Assembly (NCBI GenBank): GCA_000432915.1
Contig: HF995220.1
Coordinates: 1 to 41,773, forward strand
Direction of reading: 5' to 3'
From: Firmicutes bacterium CAG:194
GTDB taxonomy: Bacteria > Bacillota > Clostridia > Lachnospirales > Lachnospiraceae
Length of the DNA: 41,773 bases
The number at the start of each line of letters is the position of its first letter. The stretch's first letter is position 1. Below the pieces are notes generated by a model, which made no database searches, was not told the origin of the DNA, and saw nothing but the letters and a program-made list of their open reading frames with translations. This document shows, piece by piece, positions 24,259-31,511 of this stretch. Position numbers and translations under genes: made by a program.

Positions 24259-25017
24259 ATGATCATTGATTCACATGCACATTATGATGATGAAGCGTTT
24301 GAAGAAGACAGAGATAATTTATTACAGTCCATGCAGAGTAATGGAATTGAAAAGATCATCAACGTTGGTGCCAATATAAAAGGAAGCAGGGCTTCTATAG
24401 CATTGTCCGAGCAGTATCCTTTTATTTATGCGGCAGTTGGTGTCCATCCGAGTGATACGGAAGAATTGAATGAAGAAAAGATGGCATGGCTGAAAGAGGT
24501 GTCCAAAAAAGAAAAGGTAGTGGCGATCGGAGAAATCGGACTGGATTATTACTGGCCGGAGCCTGACAGAGAAATACAGAAAAAATGGTTTATCAGACAA
24601 ATGGAGCTGGCACAGGAAGTTAATTTGCCTGTTATTATCCATTCCAGAGATGCAGCACAGGATACGATCGAAATTTTAAAGCAGTTTCCGGCAAATGGTG
24701 TGATCCATTGTTATTCTTATACGAAGGAATCCGCAAAGGAATTTTTGAAAATGGGATACTATTTCGGTATCGGAGGGGTGCTTACCTTTAAGAATGCCAA
24801 AAAGCTGAAAGAAGCGGTAATGGAAATTCCGATGGATAGGATCTTATTGGAAACAGACAGTCCATATCTTGCACCGGAACCAAACCGCGGAAAAAGAAAT
24901 TATTCCCTGAATATTCCTTATGTGGTAAAGGAGCTGGCACAGCTGAAAGGAATAACCGAAGAAGAAGTGATAAATATTACAACAGAAAATACAAAGAGAT
25001 TATTTCATCTGGTATAA
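24259..25017 (+). CDS. tatD: TatD family metal-dependent deoxyribonuclease
   Basis: TatD enzymes are cytosolic TIM-barrel hydrolases with DNase activity, probably in DNA repair or degradation. The 252 residues carry metal ligands in SHAHYDD (HxH near the N-terminus), GEIGLDYYW (Glu), VIIHSRDA and HCYSY (His), and ETDSPYLAPEP near residue 200 (Asp). Length is normal. The ATG follows AGAGGAAA. It precedes rsmA by 69 bp, an order conserved in Firmicutes, though the RNase M5 gene often lying between them is missing here. Confidence 0.94.
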   Translation: MIIDSHAHYDDEAFEEDRDNLLQSMQSNGIEKIINVGANIKGSRASIALSEQYPFIYAAVGVHPSDTEELNEEKMAWLKEVSKKEKVVAIGEIGLDYYWPEPDREIQKKWFIRQMELAQEVNLPVIIHSRDAAQDTIEILKQFPANGVIHCYSYTKESAKEFLKMGYYFGIGGVLTFKNAKKLKEAVMEIPMDRILLETDSPYLAPEPNRGKRNYSLNIPYVVKELAQLKGITEEEVINITTENTKRLFHLV

Positions 25018-25044
25018 TGAAAGCATGAAATAAAATATTTCATG
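25010..25044 (+). promoter_or_regulatory. Extended -10 and perfect hairpin between tatD and rsmA
   Basis: TGGTATAAT (25010-25018) is an extended -10 box overlapping the tatD stop codon and may start rsmA transcription, but no -35 is evident. Directly after, CATGAAATA-AAA-TATTTCATG (25024-25044) is a perfect 9-bp hairpin not followed by a T-run, so it is more likely an RNA-stability or processing element than a terminator. Confidence 0.45.
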
Positions 25045-25086
25045 TGGCATTATCTTATAAAATGAAAATGAAAAAGGAAAAAGAAA

Positions 25087-25971
25087 ATGGCTAACTTAGG
25101 AAATCCATCGGGAACGATAGAAATATTACAAAAATATAATTTTAATTTTCAGAAAAAATTCGGGCAGAATTTTCTGATCGATCCGAGAGTGCTCGATAAG
25201 ATCATAGATGCGGCAGAGATTACAGAAGACGATATGGTGCTGGAAATCGGACCGGGCATCGGTACGATGACACAGTATCTGGCAGAGCATGCAAGAGAAG
25301 TAGTTGCGGTGGAGATTGATAAAAATCTGATTCCTATTCTGGAAGATACGTTGTCTGCCTATGAGAATGTCACGGTGATCAATGAAGATATCTTAAAAGT
25401 GGATATCAGAAAGCTGGCAGATGAAAGAAATCATGGAAATCCGATCAAAGTGGTGGCAAATCTGCCTTATTATATTACGACACCTATTATTATGGGGCTG
25501 TTTGAAAATCATGTACCGCTGAAAAGCATTACGATCATGGTACAGAAAGAGGTGGCAGACAGAATGCAGACAGGTCCGGGTTCAAAAGACTATGGTGCAT
25601 TATCGCTTGCTGTGCAATATTATGCAAAGCCGGAAATCGTTGCAAATGTTCCGCCAAACTGCTTTATCCCAAGACCGAATGTGGGAAGCGCGGTGATCAG
25701 ACTGACGAGATATGAAGAAGCACCTGTTTTTGCAGAGGATGAACATCATATGTTTTCTCTGATCCGGGCAAGCTTTAACCAGAGAAGGAAAACACTCGTA
25801 AACGGCCTGACAAACGGTGGTGTGGCACAGAAGGAGCAGGTTCTTTGGGCACTTTCCGAGATGAACCTGCCTGCTACGATCAGGGGAGAAGCACTGACAC
25901 TTTCCCAGTTTGCAGCCCTTTCCAATTTGTTGCTTTCCATGGCAAAAGAACAACAGAAAATTCACAGTTAA
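25087..25971 (+). CDS. rsmA: 16S rRNA dimethyladenosine transferase RsmA (KsgA)
   Basis: RsmA dimethylates two adjacent adenines (A1518 and A1519, E. coli numbering) near the 3' end of 16S rRNA, a late small-subunit assembly step; its loss gives kasugamycin resistance. The 294 residues include KKFGQNFLIDPRVLDKI, SAM motif I VLEIGPGIGTMTQYLAE (about 56-72), the acidic VVAVEIDKNL, motif NEDILKVD, and the catalytic NLPYYITTPI. The C-terminal helical domain has FNQRRKTLVNGL. Length is standard. The start has an AAAAGGA site. Confidence 0.96.
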   Translation: MANLGNPSGTIEILQKYNFNFQKKFGQNFLIDPRVLDKIIDAAEITEDDMVLEIGPGIGTMTQYLAEHAREVVAVEIDKNLIPILEDTLSAYENVTVINEDILKVDIRKLADERNHGNPIKVVANLPYYITTPIIMGLFENHVPLKSITIMVQKEVADRMQTGPGSKDYGALSLAVQYYAKPEIVANVPPNCFIPRPNVGSAVIRLTRYEEAPVFAEDEHHMFSLIRASFNQRRKTLVNGLTNGGVAQKEQVLWALSEMNLPATIRGEALTLSQFAALSNLLLSMAKEQQKIHS

Positions 25972-25986
25972 AACATGGTTATTATT

Positions 25987-26015
25987 TTGACACAGGTATA
26001 TGACTATGTTAAACT
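25987..26015 (+). promoter_or_regulatory. Strong promoter of the acidic TPR/AAA-like gene
   Basis: A perfect TTGACA (25987-25992) is followed by 17 bases and TAAACT, which also has the TG extension one base upstream (TGTTAAACT). It lies about 60 bases before the TTG start codon. Confidence 0.75.
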
Positions 26016-26073
26016 AAAACGGAATATGAATGTTAAAAAAACAGTTCTTATCATTAAATTGAGGTGAAAGAAA

Positions 26074-29000
26074 TTGGATAAATACGAATATCGGATCAGG
26101 GCAGAGGAGATCAATGCGCTGATCGAGCAGAAGGACTACATACAGGCAGTAAAAATAGCAGATACGATCGACTGGAGAAGGGTCAGAAGCGTTGTAATGC
26201 TCTGCAAGGTAAGTGAGCTTTATAAGATCAACAGACGATACGAAGAAAGTAAAGAAGTTTTATTATTAGCTTATGATCTGCAGCCGGGATCACGTAAGAT
26301 CGTGTATTCGCTTTGTGAACTTTCGATCAAGCTGGAAGAAACGGTACAGGCTGTTGAATACTATAAAGAATTTATCCAGATCGCGCCGAGAGATACAGGA
26401 CGTTTTATTTTACAGTATAGGCTGTATGAAGCACAGGATGTCAGTCTGGAAGAACGCATCGCTGTACTTGAGGAATATAAGAAAAGAGATTATCGGGAAA
26501 AATGGGCATATGAGCTGGCTTATCTGTATCACAGGATCGGACTTGCCACAAGATGTGTGGAAGAATGTGATGAACTGGTTTTATGGTTTGGAGAAGGCAA
26601 GTATGTCATAAAAGCGTTAGAACTTAAAATGCTGCACGCACCTCTGACGCCGGAGCAGCAGGAAAAATACAATGCAAGATTTGCAGTACCGGAACCGGAA
26701 GAGAAAGTGCAGGAAGAGCAGGAGCCTTCTATGCCGATCGAGATCAAATCTGTAGAAGCTGCAGGTGTGATCACAGCGGAAATTCCAACAAAAGAAGTAG
26801 AAGCGGAAATAGAGGCTGAAGATCTGTATCCACAGGAAGAAGCAGAAACTGAGAAAGAGGCTGCTGAGGAAGAGCCTGAAGAACCAGAAATATCTGCTGA
26901 AAGTGAAGACATGGAATCTGTAGATTCTGCAGAGACAGAAGTAGACGAAGATGCTGACATGAAGATCGTAAGTCCTGATATTGATGATATTCAGGTAAAG
27001 ACGATCGATGTCGGTGATGAATACAGCACGATCAATCTGCAGGAAGCACTTGCTAAGAACATAGCGGAAATGCTGGCAGAAGAGGATATGGAAGCATCTG
27101 ATGCAACAAAGGCACTTCCGGTGGATTCTATTTTTCAGGCAACAACACAGAAAATAGAAGATATGCCTGCTTTCAGGGAAGAAGAGAAGAAGGAAGAGCA
27201 GGAAGCAGAGCCGGAGCCTGAATCTGTGGAAGAAGAAGCTACAGGAATAGAAAACACTGAGCAGGATAACGAGTCTGCAGAAGTAGCAGAGATTTCCTCA
27301 GAGGAGAAAGAAACAGTAGAGGAACCGGAAGAGGAAGTTTCAGAGACTGAAGTATCAGAAGAAATTCCTGAGACGGAAGAACTGGAAGAAATCGAGGAAG
27401 CAGAACCGGTAGAGGAGTCAGCAGAAGAACCGGAAACTGCAGCAGAACAAGAGCCGGAGCAGGAATCCATCGAAAAGAAAATTACAGAGGGTATCACAGA
27501 AGTAGAAGATACTGAACCTGTAGAAATAACAGAGATTTCCACGGAAGAGGAATCTGTAGAAACCGAAGAAGTAGAAGAAATCCCGGGAAAAGAAGAACCG
27601 GAAGATATCAAACCACTTCTGTTTGGCGGGGACAAACCGTTACCGGAAGCACTGATCCAGGCAGTTCAGACTGTCGCAATGGAAGCAGCAAAGGAAGCGG
27701 CCAAAGAGGCTGCAAAGCAGGCAGCACAGGAAGTGGCACATGAAGCAGTAGAAGCCATTAAAGAAATGACGCCTGCTAAAGAGGTTGCGGAAGAAGAAAC
27801 AGAATCAGAAACGATTAAAGAAGAAGAGACGCTTGTAAAAGAGCCGGAACCGATGGTGGAAAAACAGATCACCGGTCAGCTCAGCTTTGCAGATATTATG
27901 GCAGAATGGGAAGAAACCAAAAAAGCCAATGAAGAAAAGCATTTACAGGAAATGAAGCAGCGTGTTTTGGAGCAGACAGGTCCTCTGTTATCGGATTTTG
28001 ATGCAGCAGCAAGAGCCAGTGTCCAGTCAGATCTGGATATGATCAATCCGGTTCTTGATGTATTCTCCGATACGGATGATCTTGCTACGGAAGTAGAAGA
28101 TGCATTAAAGGAAGAAACAGCAGAAGAAAAGACCGAGACAGAAGAACCGGTTGAAGCAGAAGAGCCGGCAGCAGGGGATGTTGATCTGCCTGAAGAAGAA
28201 TCTGTAGAAGATATTGTTGCTTCCGTAGAACAGACAGATTATGTGGCTGAACCGGAACAGGAAGAATCTGTGGAAAAAAATGATATAGAATCCGGAACAG
28301 AAACAGATCCTGTATCAGATGAAGAGACAGAGAAAACAGAAGAAGAATTACAGGATCGTCCGAATAAATTTAATACAGCAGAGATCAACGGTCTGGAAGC
28401 CAAGCTGATGACAGCACTTGAAAACCAGCATTATGATACAAGCAGTATGCAAATGCAGGCTCTGGAAGAGGAGATGGAACAATCTGAAAAAGATTCCAGA
28501 CCGGAGGATTATATTTCATTATCCGAGATCGAAAAGCAACAGGAAGCTGTTCTGGCAGAAAAACAGGAAGAGAAGCCGGACAGTCCGAAAAAGCGTACGC
28601 TGACGAAAGCAGAAAAGGAAATGTTTGGTGCGATCGCGCAGACAAAAGAGCTGCAGGAACAGATCGCACATGCACTGGATACTATTTCACTCGTTCCGTT
28701 TACCGGTAATGTGATCATTACAGGAGATAAAGGAACAGGCGCTCTGACGATCGCACAGAATATTGCACTGGATATGCGGTCAAATGATTCTTTCACAGGA
28801 AATACAGAAACTCTGACAGCAGAGGAACTGGATCAGAAGGATATTACGACATTATTTGAAAAAACAGCAAATGGTGCGATCATCATCGACCATGCAGGGG
28901 ATATCAAGCAGTCTGTATGCCAGAGTATGTTAAAAGCCTGTGATGAAATGCAGGGGAAAGGCATTCTGCTTATCTTGACAGATACAAAGCAGGATATGGA

Positions 29001-29343
29001 CAGACTGATCCGTATGAACCCGAAGGTGCAGGATTACTTTAATGTCAAGATAGACATTCAGGTTCTGGATAATGACGGACTTGTAAACTTTGGACGGGAA
29101 TATGCAAGAGAGCAGGAATATTCAATTGATGATATGGGTGTTCTCGCGCTTTATAACCGGATCGAGGAAAGACAGACAAACGAGCATGCGGTTACAGTAG
29201 AGGAAGTAAAAGAGATCATTAACGAAGCAATCAAACATGCGGACAAAAAGAACATCTCCCATTTTATGGATGTTGTTTTTGCGAAGCGGTATGATAAAGA
29301 AGATATGATCGTATTAAGAGAGAAGGATTTTATCAAAAAATAG
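26074..29343 (+). CDS. Large acidic TPR protein with degenerate AAA+ domain
   Basis: I do not recognise a named family for the whole protein (1089 residues, TTG start with GAGGTGA upstream). Residues 1 to about 200 are helical TPR-like repeats (for example VQAVEYYKEFIQIAPRD). From about 210 to 830 it is a low-complexity, Glu-rich, probably disordered linker with one Ala/Lys helix (EAAKEAAKEAAKQAAQEV near 535). The C-terminal 240 residues resemble the CbbX/SpoVK-type AAA+ fold: GDKGTGALT at 884-892, IIIDHAG with D939 and H940, and MNPKVQDYFNVKIDI where relatives have NPGLRSRFN. The Walker A lysine is Ala890, the Walker B Glu is His940, and the Arg finger is gone, so catalysis is unlikely. No signal or membrane segment. 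It has its own promoter, and glgB follows at 15 bp. Confidence 0.85.
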   Translation: MDKYEYRIRAEEINALIEQKDYIQAVKIADTIDWRRVRSVVMLCKVSELYKINRRYEESKEVLLLAYDLQPGSRKIVYSLCELSIKLEETVQAVEYYKEFIQIAPRDTGRFILQYRLYEAQDVSLEERIAVLEEYKKRDYREKWAYELAYLYHRIGLATRCVEECDELVLWFGEGKYVIKALELKMLHAPLTPEQQEKYNARFAVPEPEEKVQEEQEPSMPIEIKSVEAAGVITAEIPTKEVEAEIEAEDLYPQEEAETEKEAAEEEPEEPEISAESEDMESVDSAETEVDEDADMKIVSPDIDDIQVKTIDVGDEYSTINLQEALAKNIAEMLAEEDMEASDATKALPVDSIFQATTQKIEDMPAFREEEKKEEQEAEPEPESVEEEATGIENTEQDNESAEVAEISSEEKETVEEPEEEVSETEVSEEIPETEELEEIEEAEPVEESAEEPETAAEQEPEQESIEKKITEGITEVEDTEPVEITEISTEEESVETEEVEEIPGKEEPEDIKPLLFGGDKPLPEALIQAVQTVAMEAAKEAAKEAAKQAAQEVAHEAVEAIKEMTPAKEVAEEETESETIKEEETLVKEPEPMVEKQITGQLSFADIMAEWEETKKANEEKHLQEMKQRVLEQTGPLLSDFDAAARASVQSDLDMINPVLDVFSDTDDLATEVEDALKEETAEEKTETEEPVEAEEPAAGDVDLPEEESVEDIVASVEQTDYVAEPEQEESVEKNDIESGTETDPVSDEETEKTEEELQDRPNKFNTAEINGLEAKLMTALENQHYDTSSMQMQALEEEMEQSEKDSRPEDYISLSEIEKQQEAVLAEKQEEKPDSPKKRTLTKAEKEMFGAIAQTKELQEQIAHALDTISLVPFTGNVIITGDKGTGALTIAQNIALDMRSNDSFTGNTETLTAEELDQKDITTLFEKTANGAIIIDHAGDIKQSVCQSMLKACDEMQGKGILLILTDTKQDMDRLIRMNPKVQDYFNVKIDIQVLDNDGLVNFGREYAREQEYSIDDMGVLALYNRIEERQTNEHAVTVEEVKEIINEAIKHADKKNISHFMDVVFAKRYDKEDMIVLREKDFIKK

Positions 29344-29358
29344 AAAAGGGGTAAAGGT

Positions 29359-31284
29359 ATGACAGAAAGCAAAAAACAGGATTGTCCGGTTATGATCACC
29401 GAGGCAGATGCTTATCTTTTTGCACAGGGTACACATTATGAAATCTATGAAAAAATGGGTGCACATGAGGTAGAAATAGATGGACAGAAGGGAGTTTACT
29501 TTGCAGTATGGGCACCAAATGCCAAGTATGTGAATGTGATCGGTTCTTTTAATAACTGGGATATCTTTCAGGATAATATGGATCGTATTTCAGAGGGAGG
29601 TATTTTTGCATTATTTATTCCGGGCGCAAAGATTGGGGATATGTATAAATATGTGATCACGACGAGTGATGACAGAAAGTTATACAAAGCAGATCCATAC
29701 GGTAATTATGCACAGCTCAGACCGGATAATGCATCTATCGTAACAGATCTTTCCGGTTTCAAATGGACAGATTCCGTATGGCAGACAGAAAAGCAGACAA
29801 AAGATATTTTAAAACAGCCTATGGCAATTTATGAATGTCATATCGGTTCCTGGATGAAGCATCCGGTCAGCGATCCGGAGAAGGAAACCGGATTTTACAA
29901 TTACCGCGAATTTGCAGATCGTTTTGTAGAATACTGCAAGGATATGAAATATACACATGTAGAGCTGATGGGAATTTCAGAGCATCCGTTTGACGGTTCC
30001 TGGGGCTATCAGGTAACAGGCTATTATGCACCGACTTCCCGTTACGGAACGCCGGAAGATTTCATGTATCTGGTCAATACCTTACATAAACATCATATCG
30101 GTGTTATTCTGGACTGGGTTCCGGCGCATTTTCCAAAGGATGAATTCGGTCTGGCAAATTTTGACGGAACATGTCTGTATGAGCATCCGGATGCCAGAAG
30201 AGGAGAACATCCCGACTGGGGAACAAAGATCTTCAATTATGGTAAACATGAGGTCAGCAACTTCCTGATCGCCAATGCCATGTTCTGGGTCAATAAATTT
30301 CATATTGACGGGCTCAGAGTAGATGCGGTAGCTTCCATGTTATATTTGGATTACGGCAGAGAAAACGGACAATGGCTGCCAAATGAATTCGGTAATAATA
30401 AAAATCTGGATGCGATCGAATTTTTCCGTCATCTGAATTCCATGATGAAGAAAAAATATCCGGGCACAATGATGATCGCAGAGGAATCCACTGCATGGCC
30501 GCTTGTAACAGGCGATCCAAAGGAAGGCGGACTTGGCTTTACCTTCAAATGGAATATGGGTTGGATGCATGATTTCTGTTCTTATATGAGCCTCGATCCG
30601 ATCTTCAGAAAAGATAATCATTATAAACTGACATTTGCCATGAGCTATAATGAAAGCGAAAATTATATTCTGCCGCTTTCCCATGATGAGGTTGTGCACC
30701 TGAAATGCTCTATGCTCAATAAAATGCCGGGCTTTTATAAAGATAAATTCGCAAATCTGCGAGTAGGATATACATATATGTTCACACATTGCGGTAAGAA
30801 GCTTCTGTTTATGGGACAGGATTTCGGACAGGACTGCGAATGGTCGGAAGAAAGAGAGCTGGAGTGGCATTATCTCGAAGATAAAGAGCACAGCTCCATG
30901 AAATATTATATGCAGAAGCTGCTGGAGATCTACAACAAATACCCATGTCTGTCTGAAAATGACAATAACTGGAAGAGCTTTGAATGGATCAATGCGGATG
31001 ATAAGGACAGAAGCATTTACAGCTATATGAGGAAATCGGAAAACGGCAGAAATAATATACTGGTCGTTTTGAATATGACACCAATGGAACGGAAAGACTA
31101 TCAGATCGGTGTTGATAAAAAGAAAAAGTATAAACTGCTTTTAAACAGCGATGATGTGGATTTTGGTGGAAACGGTGGTACAATTCCGAAAGAAATCACT
31201 GCAAAAGCAGTGAAATGTGATAACAAACCATATTCCCTGACATTTGATCTGCCGGCTTATGGTGCTGCATTGTTCTTGTTTTAA
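29359..31284 (+). CDS. glgB: 1,4-alpha-glucan branching enzyme
   Basis: GlgB makes alpha-1,6 branches in glycogen by cutting and transferring alpha-1,4 chains. The 641 residues have the N-terminal CBM48 domain (VYFAVWAPNAKYVNVIGSFNNWD near 47-69) and a GH13 barrel with the four usual regions: GVILDWVPAHF, DGLRVDAVASML (nucleophile Asp), MIAEESTAWP (acid/base Glu) and LPLSHDEVVH (third Asp). A C-terminal beta domain closes the protein. Its ribosome binding site AAAAGGGG lies in the 15-bp gap after the TPR gene, so they are co-transcribed. No other glycogen genes are nearby. Confidence 0.95.
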   Translation: MTESKKQDCPVMITEADAYLFAQGTHYEIYEKMGAHEVEIDGQKGVYFAVWAPNAKYVNVIGSFNNWDIFQDNMDRISEGGIFALFIPGAKIGDMYKYVITTSDDRKLYKADPYGNYAQLRPDNASIVTDLSGFKWTDSVWQTEKQTKDILKQPMAIYECHIGSWMKHPVSDPEKETGFYNYREFADRFVEYCKDMKYTHVELMGISEHPFDGSWGYQVTGYYAPTSRYGTPEDFMYLVNTLHKHHIGVILDWVPAHFPKDEFGLANFDGTCLYEHPDARRGEHPDWGTKIFNYGKHEVSNFLIANAMFWVNKFHIDGLRVDAVASMLYLDYGRENGQWLPNEFGNNKNLDAIEFFRHLNSMMKKKYPGTMMIAEESTAWPLVTGDPKEGGLGFTFKWNMGWMHDFCSYMSLDPIFRKDNHYKLTFAMSYNESENYILPLSHDEVVHLKCSMLNKMPGFYKDKFANLRVGYTYMFTHCGKKLLFMGQDFGQDCEWSEERELEWHYLEDKEHSSMKYYMQKLLEIYNKYPCLSENDNNWKSFEWINADDKDRSIYSYMRKSENGRNNILVVLNMTPMERKDYQIGVDKKKKYKLLLNSDDVDFGGNGGTIPKEITAKAVKCDNKPYSLTFDLPAYGAALFLF

Positions 31285-31323
31285 ACAGCATTCTCTTTAG
31301 AAAAAAGAAAAAGAATCCGAAAT

Positions 31324-31355
31324 AAAAGGTAAGCACAATGTGCTTACCTTTTTTG
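31324..31355 (+). terminator. Terminator after glgB
   Basis: AAAAGGTAAGCACA and TGTGCTTACCTTTT form a 14-bp stem with almost no loop (AAT if the last pairs open), followed by TTT. It ends the TPR gene-glgB operon. Confidence 0.85.
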
Positions 31356-31366
31356 TAGTGAGGAAG

Positions 31367-31469
31367 GAAATCAAGCACAAGCGAAGCTTGTATTTGATTT
31401 CACCCGAACGTACAACGAGAAAATCGTAAAGTGCGAAGCACGACTGACGGCAAGACCGGCAGGATTTTT
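31367..31469 (+). other. Structured leader before the flagellar DUF6240-like gene
   Basis: GAAATCAA (31367) pairs with TTGATTTC (31394-31401) and inside it ACAAGC with GCTTGT, capped by GAA. Next is a possible three-way junction: GAAAATC (31419-31425) pairs with GATTTTT (31463-31469) and encloses GTGC-GAA-GCAC (31431-31441) and CTGACGG-CAAGA-CCGGCAG (31444-31462). An alternative ACGA/TCGT stem (31415-31427) competes with the outer stem. It does not match the c-di-GMP riboswitch core, and no sigma-28 promoter was found. Confidence 0.5.
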
Positions 31470-31511
31470 GAGTTATGGCGACAAGGAAAGAAACCCAGAA
31501 AAGAGGATCCT

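Noticed and set aside
26529..27872. Long Ser-rich ORFs on the minus strand within the acidic gene
   Set aside because: They are mirror images of Glu codons (GAA/GAG read as TTC/CTC shifts giving Ser) and have no start signals; the plus-strand gene explains them.
31367..31510. c-di-GMP riboswitch before the flagellar genes
   Set aside because: The conserved ACGCAAAGCC-type core and the receptor helix of class I are absent, and class II features are not found either.
31431..31511. Longer N-terminus of the 999-residue flagellar protein
   Set aside because: It has no ribosome binding site, runs through the hairpin leader, and AGAGGATCC sits correctly before the ATG at 31512.
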